Part shown: positions 34,192 to 42,843 of the stretch, in pieces
Numbering within the stretch: position 1 is the stretch's first letter
Layout: every line of letters begins with the position of its first letter
Source: Chitinophagaceae bacterium
GTDB taxonomy: Bacteria > Bacteroidota > Bacteroidia > Chitinophagales > Chitinophagaceae
DNA length: 64,000 bases
Assembly (NCBI GenBank): GCA_019747705.1
Contig: JAIEQM010000066.1
Location: forward strand, 1-64,000
Direction of reading: 5' to 3'
Program-made: the position numbers and the translations under genes
The notes under the pieces: generated by a model
Database searches by the model: none
Told to the model about the DNA's origin: nothing
The model's input: the letters and a program-made list of their open reading frames with translations, nothing else

Positions 34192-34615
34192 TTATTCGGG
34201 TGCTTTCAAGGTTACTTTTTGTCTGCGCCAGGCTTTAACTGTTTTACCGAATTGATAAGCCGGAGTCCATTTAGGACCGTTTTTAATAGCCTTAATAAGC
34301 AGTTCGGCCAACAATGACTTTTGCATTGTTAGAGCTTCCGCATATCTTACAGAGCCGTCTTTATCAACAATAAACTGAACTTCACAGGTTCCGAAATTTG
34401 TTTTACGTTTTGAAAGTTTATCTATATTCTGCTCCAAAATACTTTGAATATATTTATTCCATGCCGCTTCTCCTCCGGGAAAGGAGGCTTCAACTTCTAC
34501 TTTTTGAAATGTTGCTGTATCAAGCCCGCTAATTTGGAACTGAAGAAGTATCCTTTTGTTGTGCACTTACTGACAGTGAAAGCAAAATAAATAGTATTGT
34601 TGAAATCTTTTTCAT
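34192..34615 (-). pseudogene. Small periplasmic TonB-C protein, frameshifted
   Basis: ATG 34615 opens a clean signal peptide (MKKISTILFILLSLSVSAQQ) but this frame stops at 34529-34531. The TonB C-terminal domain (FPGGEAAWNKYIQ .. KAWRRQKVTL) is in the +1 frame, open from a GTG at 34566 to 34192. One extra base (or two lost) between about 34531 and 34560 accounts for this. It resembles the TonB-C domain of the M56 operon and lies 51 bp upstream of its operators. No TonB N-terminal membrane/proline-rich part exists, so it is a stand-alone domain protein. Confidence 0.65.
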
Positions 34616-34653
34616 AAATATTTATCAGGGGATTAAGTAGAAGATGAATTACA

Positions 34654-34661
34654 TATTTTTG
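34654..34661 (+). promoter_or_regulatory. -7 box for ftsE
   Basis: TATTTTTG fits TAnnTTTG, 16 bases upstream of ATG 34678. Confidence 0.5.
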
Positions 34662-34677
34662 CCAAAACACAAATATA

Positions 34678-35364
34678 ATGGCATCCATCGTAAACATAAA
34701 AAACGCAAACATCTACCAGAGCGGCAACCTCATTCTTAATAATGTTAATCTCAATGTGGAAGAAGGGGAGTTTGTGTACCTGGTGGGTAAAACAGGAACG
34801 GGTAAATCATCACTCTTAAAAACACTCTATGGCGAACTTCCTTTAACCCAGGGCGAAGGAACTGTAAATGGTTTTAATCTCCGGGATATGGATTGGAAGA
34901 AAGTTCCTTTCCTGCGCCGTTCGATAGGCGTGGTGTTCCAGGATTTTCAATTGCTTACTGATAGGAGTGTGCATGAAAATTTAAAATTTGTTTTGAAAGC
35001 TACTGGCTGGAAAGATGAAAACCTGATGGAAGAAAAAATAAATGATGTGCTGGATAAAGTGGGTCTGAAATCAAAAGGTTTTAAAATGCCTTTTGAAATG
35101 AGCGGTGGCGAACAGCAGCGTGTGGATATTGCAAGAGCATTACTCAACTCCCCCAAATTAATATTGGCAGATGAACCTACCGGCAACCTCGATCCGGAAA
35201 CCAGCGATGAAATTATGCAACTCCTGTTCCAGGTAGCGAAAGATTACGGCACTGCAGTTGTAATGGCCACACATGATTTTATGGTGATCAAAAAATTTCC
35301 TGCACGGCTGGTAAAGACAGAAGGCGGTAAAGTGTGGGATAATGCTACTGTAGAACATTCATAA
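34678..35364 (+). CDS. ftsE: FtsE-like cell-division ABC ATPase
   Basis: A 228-residue ABC ATPase of the FtsE/LolD group. Walker [10 protein letters not shown] (about 37-45), Q-loop VVFQDFQLL, signature MSGGEQQRV, Walker [13 protein letters not shown] and switch His in ATHDF are intact. FtsE works with membrane protein FtsX to control septal hydrolases; ftsX is not adjacent, so the assignment rests on sequence type. The 3' end overlaps the convergent glycosyltransferase by 20 bp. Confidence 0.85.
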   Translation: MASIVNIKNANIYQSGNLILNNVNLNVEEGEFVYLVGKTGTGKSSLLKTLYGELPLTQGEGTVNGFNLRDMDWKKVPFLRRSIGVVFQDFQLLTDRSVHENLKFVLKATGWKDENLMEEKINDVLDKVGLKSKGFKMPFEMSGGEQQRVDIARALLNSPKLILADEPTGNLDPETSDEIMQLLFQVAKDYGTAVVMATHDFMVIKKFPARLVKTEGGKVWDNATVEHS

Positions 35365-36484
35365 GCTTCTTTGCATTTTCAGCATTATTGTAATGCTGCG
35401 ACAATAAACCCTGGCGAATCTGTATATCATCATCCGTAAACTTCTTATGAAATAAACGGAACGCATGGTATTTCATTTCAGTGTTATTGTTGGCAGCCTG
35501 GCATGCTTTCTCCAGGTGTGTTCCTTTCAGCATTTCATTGTTGGCAATTACATGCCGGCCGTTAAACACAGCATTGAGCAGTTTAAATTTTATTCCCGAT
35601 TCAGTGAAGGAAGGAAGAATATGCAATTGTGCTTTATGAATTAAATCATTCAGTTCTGCATCACCGGGGTTTTCAACTATACAGGTATGCTGCTGTACAT
35701 GCGCCAGTTCCACCAATCGGGCTGATGGATTTTTGCCCGCCACCACCAATGGTATTTCCAGTTCATTAAAAATTTTCTCCAGTAACCAGGTGGCCGCCTT
35801 TTCATTTTCAGCAACGGATAAATTGCCGTGATACAATGCAAATGTTCCCAGCCCTTCTTTGGAGGTTACCAGTTCATTGGCAATAAAAGGAGGAATAAAA
35901 TGGATGTTCTTTGCCTTCAGCACTTTTTTGTAATGTGCCGCATCTTTTTCGCTCAATGCAATAATGGGGTAAGCGATGAGTTGCTGCTCATAACGTTTGA
36001 GCAGGCGGCTTTCATTGTGCATATATGCTTTTTTTAAAAGCGATTTTTCCCATGCGCCAAGTTGATGATAATACTCATACTCCACGTTATGCAAGCGGAT
36101 GGCTACATTTTTTTTGGTTAATGCACCGCTGATTAATCCGAATGTGGAATGCACTCCTTCCAGCAGTACAGGATGCTCATCGGCATTCAGCCGTTTCCAG
36201 AGTTCATCATCATTACGGGAGGCAGCAATGTATGGATACTGCAATGAAAAACCTTTATGACCTTCGTTACGTTTGTAATAAAAAACTTCTTCACAAATTT
36301 CATTCAGCGCTTTTTGATGATCCCGCCCGTATTCAAAACAATGCAAATGAACTTTTACACCCATTTTATGCAATGCTTTGATTTTATAGTACACATCCAT
36401 TACCCCGCCATAGTCAGCCGGGCAGGGAATATCAAATGAAACGATATGTAAATGATCAGCCAATGATGTGTTTGTAAAATGCAA
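35345..36484 (-). CDS. Glycosyltransferase
   Basis: A 379-residue GT-B-like protein. The N-terminus HIVSFDIPCPADYGGVMDVYYKIKAL resembles GT4-type enzymes, and FALYHGNLSVAENEKA begins the nucleotide-sugar domain, with the ILPSFTESGIKFKLLNAV segment near the end. No membrane segments. It overlaps the upstream glycosyltransferase by 29 bp, so both are co-transcribed and may act in one surface glycan pathway. Donor and acceptor unknown. Confidence 0.82.
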   Translation of the reverse strand: MHFTNTSLADHLHIVSFDIPCPADYGGVMDVYYKIKALHKMGVKVHLHCFEYGRDHQKALNEICEEVFYYKRNEGHKGFSLQYPYIAASRNDDELWKRLNADEHPVLLEGVHSTFGLISGALTKKNVAIRLHNVEYEYYHQLGAWEKSLLKKAYMHNESRLLKRYEQQLIAYPIIALSEKDAAHYKKVLKAKNIHFIPPFIANELVTSKEGLGTFALYHGNLSVAENEKAATWLLEKIFNELEIPLVVAGKNPSARLVELAHVQQHTCIVENPGDAELNDLIHKAQLHILPSFTESGIKFKLLNAVFNGRHVIANNEMLKGTHLEKACQAANNNTEMKYHAFRLFHKKFTDDDIQIRQGLLSQHYNNAENAKKLMNVLQ

Positions 36485-37631
36485 TTAGTTGTTGTTCTTC
36501 TTCCTGCCAGTTGAATACTTCTCTTGCTTTGATGCAGTTGTGTTTCAGCCGTTCATACAAAACAACATCAGTAAGCAAAAGGTTCAGTGCATGGGCAATT
36601 GTTTTGGGCGATGTATCAGGAATGAGCAATGCTGTTTCAAACTGCTTATTCATTTCTCTGTATGCCGGGTAATCCATTGCCAACTGTGGTATCCCTGCCA
36701 TGATATAATCAAAAAAACGATTGGCTAATGAAAGGTAATTGCTCAGCCCATTATTTTCAAACAAAGTAATACCTGCATAAGCTGATGGAGTAACTGTTTT
36801 CAATTCACCGGGAGCAAGTTTGCCTTTTAATAATACTTTTTCCTGCAAATGATTTTGTTGAATCAATTCTTTGGTTTGATGATAAAAATTACCGCCACCA
36901 TAAATATGCAATGGCGCATTTACATCTTTCATGGCCGGAATCAAAGTTTCAAAGCTGCGGCCTTCATTTACAGCACCCTGGTAAAGGAAAAAAGTTTCAG
37001 GTTGCAGGTTGCTTGTTTCAGGTACACTGTTTACATTTTGGTCTTTGTTATTTGGTTCTTGCTTCTTGGTTCTTGGTTCTTCTTTCACCGGCACATTCCT
37101 CACCACCTCATACTTCACGCCATACATTTTTTCAAATTCCATTGCAATAGGTTTGCAAACGGTATAGCCATATTTGAAACGGGGAACCGTAAAGCGTTCA
37201 ATCCATTTCCAAATTTTGTAACGGGAGGGGCGGGTTACAATTTCTTTCATTTCACAAAACAATTCATGCGCATCGTAAATGCGTTTGCAGCCTTTTAGTT
37301 TGGAAACAAAATAAACCGGAAGAATCGTATCCAGGTCAATAGCACACAATGCATCAGCTTTTTGAAAGAGCAGCCAAAAAAACAGGCGGATATTGTATTC
37401 AGTATAAAACATCATGCCTTTCTTAAAAAAACAGGGTATCTTCTTTTGCCGGAAATTTTGTGTTGATAGCGGAAGTGATGCTGAAAGTTTTCTGCCTGTA
37501 ATTGCTACGTCATACCCATTTTGAGCCAGTGATGAGCAGATGCGTATCATTCGCTGGTCAAAATTCAAATCGTTGGCAACTGTTAAGATGATACGGGGCA
37601 ATGGGTTGATTTTGGCAGCAATATAAATCAA
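36456..37631 (-). CDS. Glycosyltransferase with an in-frame microrepeat insert
   Basis: A 391-residue GT-B-like enzyme: RIILTVANDLNFDQRMIRICSSL at the N-terminus, RIYDAHELFCEM, and a donor domain from FFLYQGAVNEGRSFETLIPAM to FDYIMAGIPQLAM. Between the lobes, EEPRTKKQEPNNKDQ and the next 15 residues are encoded by TTGGTTCTTG-type and CAGGTTGC-type repeats and look like an insertion of about 30 residues in the interdomain linker. It precedes and overlaps the second glycosyltransferase. Confidence 0.82.
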   Translation of the reverse strand: MIYIAAKINPLPRIILTVANDLNFDQRMIRICSSLAQNGYDVAITGRKLSASLPLSTQNFRQKKIPCFFKKGMMFYTEYNIRLFFWLLFQKADALCAIDLDTILPVYFVSKLKGCKRIYDAHELFCEMKEIVTRPSRYKIWKWIERFTVPRFKYGYTVCKPIAMEFEKMYGVKYEVVRNVPVKEEPRTKKQEPNNKDQNVNSVPETSNLQPETFFLYQGAVNEGRSFETLIPAMKDVNAPLHIYGGGNFYHQTKELIQQNHLQEKVLLKGKLAPGELKTVTPSAYAGITLFENNGLSNYLSLANRFFDYIMAGIPQLAMDYPAYREMNKQFETALLIPDTSPKTIAHALNLLLTDVVLYERLKHNCIKAREVFNWQEEEQQLIAFYKHIIG

Positions 37632-37665
37632 TTGAATTGTTTATCTTAACGCACATTTACGTTCC

Positions 37666-38172
37666 ATGCAGCAACTCATCCATAAATTTTATACGGCATT
37701 CGCCGCCAAAGATGCCCAAACAATGGCTGAATGTTATCATCCTGATGCGGTTTTCACTGATGAAGCATTTGTAAACCTTCGGGGTAAAGAAGCGGGCTTT
37801 ATGTGGAAGATGCTTATTGAAAGAAGCCGGGGGCATCTCACCATCAGCTTCAGCAATGTGCAGGCAACAGGGGAGCAGGGCTCGGCTCAATGGGTGGCCG
37901 GGTATATTTTTTCAGCTTCAGGGCGCAATGTCATTAACCATATTCATGCAGAGTTTGAGTTTAAAGACGGATTAATTTACCGCCATACTGATCGTTTTAA
38001 CCTTCATAAATGGGCAGCACAGGCTTTAGGGTTCAGTGGCTGGTTGCTGGGCGGCTTCGGATTTTTCAGGAAAAAAATACAACAAACCGCCCGGCAGGGC
38101 AATGTCATTAAGTTAAGCGTCACCTCGACCGTAGGGAGAGGTCTCACAAAATGTGTTAAGCTTGAAGTTTAG
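37666..38172 (+). CDS. SnoaL/NTF2-like protein with its 3' end replaced by a mobile element
   Basis: The 168-residue frame has an NTF2-like cone fold: MQQLIHKFYTAFAAKDAQTMAECYHPDAVF and INHIHAEFEFKDGLIYRHTDRFNLHKWA. After QQTARQG the last 23 residues are encoded by the repeat element inserted at 38097. Beyond the element the original frame resumes at the duplicated target (CGGCAGGGG) as LDKYIQKQQQSSVY and a stop at about 38276. The core domain remains complete, so it may still work. Confidence 0.82.
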   Translation: MQQLIHKFYTAFAAKDAQTMAECYHPDAVFTDEAFVNLRGKEAGFMWKMLIERSRGHLTISFSNVQATGEQGSAQWVAGYIFSASGRNVINHIHAEFEFKDGLIYRHTDRFNLHKWAAQALGFSGWLLGGFGFFRKKIQQTARQGNVIKLSVTSTVGRGLTKCVKLEV

Positions 38173-38224
38173 GAGATTTCTCCTTCCGTCGAAATGACGA
38201 ACGCTTAACTTAATGACATTGCCC
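38097..38224. mobile_element. MITE-like element with 24-bp terminal inverted repeats, copy 2 (128 bp)
   Basis: Same perfect 24-bp terminal inverted repeats as 25566-25714, and similar interior (CACCTCGACCGTAGGGAGAG). Drawn from GCAATG to CATTGC it is flanked by the direct repeat CCGGCAGG (8 bp), a target duplication in the SnoaL-like gene. It is 21 bp shorter than copy 1, lacking the inner hairpin. Confidence 0.9.
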
Positions 38225-38319
38225 GGCAGGGGTTGGATAAATACATTCAAAAACAGCAGCAATCATCCGTTTATTAAAAAAAACACAGCTAAAACCCTTC
38301 CTTTTTAGCTGATTTCCCT

Positions 38320-38327
38320 TACCTTTG
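38320..38327 (+). promoter_or_regulatory. -7 box for rpsO
   Basis: TACCTTTG matches TAnnTTTG; the rpsO ATG is 51 bp downstream, leaving a leader of usual ribosomal gene length. Confidence 0.6.
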
Positions 38328-38377
38328 CCGCCACTTTTATAGATGTAAAACTTGGATGTCCATTAAAAAAAACTAAG

Positions 38378-38650
38378 ATGTCAGCAATTACAAAAGAAAA
38401 AAAAGCAAGCATTTTTGAAACCTACGGTGGTAACGCAAAAAACACCGGCTCTATTGAAGGACAAATTGCCCTTTTAACAGAGCGTATCAACCACATCGCC
38501 ACACACCAGAAGGAGAATAAAAAAGATTTCTCCACCAACCGTGGGCTGATGCAACTGGTAGGTCAGCGCAAGAGCTTACTCAGCTATTTGAGCAAAACAG
38601 ACCTCCAGGGTTATCGTGCACTCATCGAAAAACTCGGGTTACGTAAATAA
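38378..38650 (+). CDS. rpsO: 30S ribosomal protein S15
   Basis: A 90-residue protein, the standard S15 length. It binds 16S rRNA early in small-subunit assembly. [36 protein letters not shown] and [17 protein letters not shown] are family blocks. It is followed by a hairpin and then pnp, the common rpsO-pnp arrangement. Confidence 0.98.
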   Translation: MSAITKEKKASIFETYGGNAKNTGSIEGQIALLTERINHIATHQKENKKDFSTNRGLMQLVGQRKSLLSYLSKTDLQGYRALIEKLGLRK

Positions 38651-38675
38651 TCCTTATGAGCTTATAAAAAGAACA

Positions 38676-38706
38676 TTCCCAACTGCATTTTTACGGTTGG
38701 GATTTC
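38676..38706 (+). terminator. Hairpin between rpsO and pnp
   Basis: ATTCCCAAC pairs with GTTGGGATT across the loop (38675-38703), followed by a short T-rich tract. Likely a terminator or an RNA-processing site in the rpsO-pnp transcript. Confidence 0.6.
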
Positions 38707-38809
38707 TTTCTTTACAGCCATCCGTTTTTCATTCCTCATTTTAAAAACACGGAACTCCTGATAGCAGTTGCTTGCACGTTGCCGCAGGGTTCCAACAAAT
38801 TCATTACAC

Positions 38810-40987
38810 ATGTTATCACAACCAATCAGTAAATCGTTTGACCTGGGTGGTGGCCGCATCGTTACCATTGAAACCGGTAAGCTGGCCCGCCAGGCAGATG
38901 GCGCTGTAACCGTACGCCAGGGAAATTGTATTCTCCTCGCCACTGTTGTAGCCAATAAAGACCCCAAAGAAGGACAGGATTTCTTTCCGCTTTCAGTTGA
39001 CTACCAGGAAAAATTTGCATCAGCCGGCCGTGTGCCCGGTTCGTTTTTTAAACGTGAAGCCAGGCTGAACGATTATGAAATTCTCACCAGCCGTTTAATT
39101 GACCGTGCTCTCCGTCCTTTGTTTCCTGAAGATTATTTATGCGATGTGCAGGTACTCATCAACCTTGTTTCAAGCGATGCAGAAGTAATGCCTGATGCAT
39201 TGGCTTGTTTAGCAGCATCAGCCGCACTTGCAGTTTCAGATATTCCCATCAAAGAAATTATTTCTGAAGTTCGTATTGCAACGGTTGATGGTGAAATGGT
39301 AATCAACCCCAGCCGTTCACAATTAGCAAGAGCAAGTTCTGAATTTATTATTGCTGCTACTGAAAAGAACCTGATGATGGTGGAAGGCGAAGCTAAAGAA
39401 TGCAGTGAAGAAGATTTGGTGAAGGCTTTGCAAATGGCGCATGATGCCATCCGTATTCAAATTAAGGCGCAGCAGGAACTGAGAGTAGCCAAAGGTGTAA
39501 CCACCAAACGTGATTACAAAAAACCTGAAGGCAATGAAGAAATCAACCAAAAAGTAATTGCTTTTGCAAAAGATAAAGTATATGCTATTTCAAAAGCAGG
39601 CAGCAACAAGAATGAACGCAGCGATGCTTACAGCAAACTGAAAGAAGAACTGATTGCAAGCCTGGGTGAAGAAGCAACCGATGCCGATAAAAAATTAGCC
39701 AAGAAATATTACGAAGACCTGAAATGGGAAGTGGTTCGTAATATGATTTTGGAAGACCGTGTACGTTTGGATGGCCGCAAGCTGGATGAAGTGCGTCCGC
39801 TGGCTATGGAAATAGAACCCTTACCAACGCCACATGGTTCAGCATTATTTACACGTGGTGAAACACAATCATTAACAACCGTAACACTTGGTACCAAGCT
39901 GGATGAATTGCTGATTGAAAGCGCTGCCAGCAGCAGTTATTCAAAATTTTTCCTGCATTATAACTTCCCGCCATTTTCAACTGGTGAAGTAAAAATGATG
40001 CGTGGCCCGGGCCGCAGGGAAGTGGGTCATGGTAACCTTGCCATGCGTTCTTTAAAGCAAATGATGCCCGGAAGTGAATATCCATATACTGTTCGTGTGG
40101 TGAGTGATATCCTGGAATCAAACGGTTCATCATCAATGGCAACTGTTTGTGCAGGTTCATTGGCATTGATGGATGCAGGTGTACCTATTCCCAAACATGT
40201 AAGTGGTGTGGCAATGGGATTAATTACACGTGCTGATGGTAAGTATGCCATCCTCACAGATATTTTGGGTGATGAAGATCACTTGGGTGATATGGATTTT
40301 AAAGTAACCGGTACACGTGAAGGTATTTGCGGTGTGCAGATGGATATTAAAGTAGATGGTTTGAGCATGGATGTGATGCGTGAAGCATTGGCCCAGGCAA
40401 AAGCCGGACGTTTGCATATTCTTGATGCGATGTATGAATGTGTAACTGAACATCGTCCGGATGTGAAGCCACATGCACCACGTATGGAAAAACTCATCAT
40501 TGATAAAGAATTTATTGGTGCGGTGATAGGACCCGGTGGAAAAGTAATCCAGGAAATTCAGCGTGAAACCGGAACTACTATTACTATTGAAGAAGTGGGT
40601 AATTATGGTGAAGTAAGCATTTTCTCTCCGGCAAAAGAAGGATTGGATAAAGCAGTAGCTTGGGTAAAAGGAATTGTTGCAGTGCCTGAAGTGGGTGGAG
40701 TATATGAAGCAACTGTAAAAGGAATAAAAGAGTTTGGTGCGTTTGTAGAGTTCCTTCCCAAAAAAGAAGGTTTGTTGCACATCAGTGAAATCAGCTGGAA
40801 ACGTTTGGAAAGCATGGATGGTGTGCTGAATGTGGGTGATGTGGTGAAGGTGAAATTAATTGGTCTTGATCCAAGAACCGGTAAGTTCAAACTCAGCCGC
40901 AAAGTACTGATGCCAAAACCTGAAAGTGCTCCACGTCCTCAGCAGCCAGCTCCTCCTGCAAAAGAAGATGGTGAAGAGCGATTGTAA
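38810..40987 (+). CDS. pnp: Polynucleotide phosphorylase
   Basis: A 3'-5' phosphorolytic exoribonuclease of 725 residues: two RNase PH domains, KH (IGAVIGPGGKVIQEIQRETG) and S1 (GGVYEATVKGIKEFGAFVEFL) domains, then a short proline-rich tail. The second PH core has FPPFSTGEVKMMRGPGRRE and GDEDHLGDMDFKV. I start at ATG 38810 (MLSQPISKSF); the longer frame adds 14 unsupported residues. A strong terminator follows. Confidence 0.97.
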   Translation: MLSQPISKSFDLGGGRIVTIETGKLARQADGAVTVRQGNCILLATVVANKDPKEGQDFFPLSVDYQEKFASAGRVPGSFFKREARLNDYEILTSRLIDRALRPLFPEDYLCDVQVLINLVSSDAEVMPDALACLAASAALAVSDIPIKEIISEVRIATVDGEMVINPSRSQLARASSEFIIAATEKNLMMVEGEAKECSEEDLVKALQMAHDAIRIQIKAQQELRVAKGVTTKRDYKKPEGNEEINQKVIAFAKDKVYAISKAGSNKNERSDAYSKLKEELIASLGEEATDADKKLAKKYYEDLKWEVVRNMILEDRVRLDGRKLDEVRPLAMEIEPLPTPHGSALFTRGETQSLTTVTLGTKLDELLIESAASSSYSKFFLHYNFPPFSTGEVKMMRGPGRREVGHGNLAMRSLKQMMPGSEYPYTVRVVSDILESNGSSSMATVCAGSLALMDAGVPIPKHVSGVAMGLITRADGKYAILTDILGDEDHLGDMDFKVTGTREGICGVQMDIKVDGLSMDVMREALAQAKAGRLHILDAMYECVTEHRPDVKPHAPRMEKLIIDKEFIGAVIGPGGKVIQEIQRETGTTITIEEVGNYGEVSIFSPAKEGLDKAVAWVKGIVAVPEVGGVYEATVKGIKEFGAFVEFLPKKEGLLHISEISWKRLESMDGVLNVGDVVKVKLIGLDPRTGKFKLSRKVLMPKPESAPRPQQPAPPAKEDGEERL

Positions 40988-41015
40988 AAAGTTTCTTCAA
41001 CAACAGATAACTTTG

Positions 41016-41047
41016 AGTCCTGCTGATGAAGCAGGACTTTTGTTTTT
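41016..41047 (+). terminator. Rho-independent terminator of pnp
   Basis: AGTCCTGCT (41016-41024) pairs with AGCAGGACT (41030-41038), followed by TTTGTTTTTT. Confidence 0.85.
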
Positions 41048-41134
41048 TCATGTAATCGGATTTTTCCGATAACTGCTAAAAAACTAATTCAAGAGAGGTT
41101 ATTGAAAAGCCAGTAGCATAAATAATTAAAGAGT

Positions 41135-41327
41135 ATGATTCAGTCAAAAAAAAGAGTACAACTTAAAGCTAAAGCAAGTTGAATTTTTGATGCTGAAAGG
41201 CAGTAAGAAAGTTTCTTCGAAAGAAGCAGAAACAATAAGGCTTCTTGCAATGGAGATACAGGCTTATGAATTAAAGAAATATAGCAATCAAATTATAAGG
41301 CACAAAAACAAAAGAAAAGAAGCTTAA
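41135..41327 (+). pseudogene. HigA-like antitoxin N-terminal fragment, frameshifted at an A8 tract
   Basis: ATG 41135 reads MIQSKK and then loses frame at A8 (41146-41153), stopping after 15 codons. With seven A the frame would give MIQSKKEYNLKLKQVEFLML.. through EAETIRLLAMEIQAYELKKY, about 63 residues, resembling the N-terminal helices of HigA-type antitoxins without their helix-turn-helix. The stop of that frame (41325-41327) shares one base with the prmA ATG (TAATG), which argues for a once-coupled gene. No toxin gene is adjacent. Confidence 0.55.
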
Positions 41328-42154
41328 TGGAAAATTATATTGAGATAAACATTAGCTCCGGTAGTCTGGAACAAAAGGAAATCCTCATAGCCCTGCTCAG
41401 CAATGAAGGCTATGATGGATTTGAAGAAACAGAAACTTCAGTTAAAGCCTGTATTGAAGAAAACAAATTTGATAAAGAAATTTTAGAGCAGATACTTTCT
41501 CCTTTTCCACTTCAATACACCCAACAACTTATTGCGCCCCGTAACTGGAATGCAGAGTGGGAGAGTGGTTATCAACCTGTAATTGTGGAAGAGATTGCAG
41601 CGGTACGTGCTCACTTTCATCAACCAATAAAAGGAGTGAAGTATGAAATTATCATCACACCCAAAATGAGTTTTGGCACCGGCCATCATGCAACTACCTG
41701 GCAAATGATGAAGCTGATGCAGCAAATTGATTTCAGCAATAAAAAAGTATTTGACTTTGGTTGTGGCACCGGTGTACTCTCCATTCTTGCAGAGAAAATG
41801 GGCGCTGCTGAAATTCTTGCAACAGACATTGACGACTGGTGTATTGAAAACACAGTGGAGAATGCAGCTAACAATCAATGCGCAAAAATCAAAGCAGTAC
41901 AAAGTGATGTACCACCAATGCATCAAAGATTTGATGTAATTCTTGCCAATATCAACCGTCATATTTTATTGCAGTTTATAAATGAGCTTGCATCTTTACT
42001 CGCTGCAAATGGTTATTTGTTTATCAGCGGTTTTTATGCTGAAGAAAATCATCTGTTAATTGAAGAAGCGAACAAGCATGGCTTGCAACTTCGTCAAACA
42101 TCAGAACGTCATAACTGGAGTTCTTTGATGTTGCAAAAAACAAATGCTTCATGA
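41327..42154 (+). CDS. prmA: Ribosomal protein L11 methyltransferase
   Basis: A 275-residue SAM methyltransferase that methylates L11. The N-terminal domain is short, and the class I core has KMSFGTGHHATTWQMM, FDFGCGTGVLSILAEKMGA, ATDIDDWCIEN and VILANINRHILL. Its start overlaps the stop of the upstream remnant by one base, and its end overlaps plsY by four. Confidence 0.93.
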   Translation: MENYIEINISSGSLEQKEILIALLSNEGYDGFEETETSVKACIEENKFDKEILEQILSPFPLQYTQQLIAPRNWNAEWESGYQPVIVEEIAAVRAHFHQPIKGVKYEIIITPKMSFGTGHHATTWQMMKLMQQIDFSNKKVFDFGCGTGVLSILAEKMGAAEILATDIDDWCIENTVENAANNQCAKIKAVQSDVPPMHQRFDVILANINRHILLQFINELASLLAANGYLFISGFYAEENHLLIEEANKHGLQLRQTSERHNWSSLMLQKTNAS

Positions 42155-42783
42155 ATGCGCTGTTGTTAATGATAGCAGCTTATTTGCTGGGTTCCATCCC
42201 CACAGCGCTTTGGGTGAGTAAGTTATTCTTTGGTATTGATATTCGTGAACACGGAAGCAAAAACATGGGAGCTTCTAATACTTTTCGTGTTTTGGGTGCA
42301 GGCTGGGGAATTTTTGTATTGATTGTTGATATGGCAAAAGCAATGGCAGCAGTACAATTGGCTAAGTATGTACATGCAGATGACTGGCTGGGTTCAGAAA
42401 AAATATTCTGGCAGGTAATGATGGGCTTAGCAGCGGTGGCGGGTCATATCTTTCCATTATTTGCTGGTTTCAGAGGAGGTAAAGGTGTAGCGTGTTTGTT
42501 TGGCATGGTGCTGGCCATTCAGCCATGGACGGCAGTAATAAGTGTCATTGCATTTTTAGCTGTAGTTATCATCACCCGTTATATTTCACTGGGTTCTTTA
42601 ATTGCCGTAATTGTATTTGCAGGCTGTGTGTTGTTTGCCGTTAAAGAAGAGAATTTGTATTTCAAGGGGTTTGCAATTGTATCTGCAGTTTTAGTTTTTG
42701 TATTACATGCTTCCAATATCAGGCGATTGATAAAGGGAACAGAAAATAAAATCAGTTTTAAAAAGAAAAAAAAGGATAAGTAA
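42151..42783 (+). CDS. plsY: Acyl-phosphate glycerol-3-phosphate acyltransferase
   Basis: First acylation in phospholipid synthesis, in the inner membrane. The 210-residue protein has five or so membrane segments and the PlsY motifs LGSIPTALWVSK, HGSKNMGASNTFRVLG and GHIFPLFAGFRGGKGVA. The C-terminus is Lys-rich. ATGA overlap with prmA indicates translational coupling. Confidence 0.94.
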   Translation: MNALLLMIAAYLLGSIPTALWVSKLFFGIDIREHGSKNMGASNTFRVLGAGWGIFVLIVDMAKAMAAVQLAKYVHADDWLGSEKIFWQVMMGLAAVAGHIFPLFAGFRGGKGVACLFGMVLAIQPWTAVISVIAFLAVVIITRYISLGSLIAVIVFAGCVLFAVKEENLYFKGFAIVSAVLVFVLHASNIRRLIKGTENKISFKKKKKDK

Positions 42784-42843
42784 CTTTAGCAACGCAGTTT
42801 TAAAATTGGTACGTAAATTGAAACACTTATAAAAACGCACATT

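Noticed and set aside
34497..34712. 71-codon minus-strand frame overlapping ftsE start and the TonB-C gene
   Set aside because: It is the third frame across the broken TonB-C gene and crosses the ftsE promoter; no family features.
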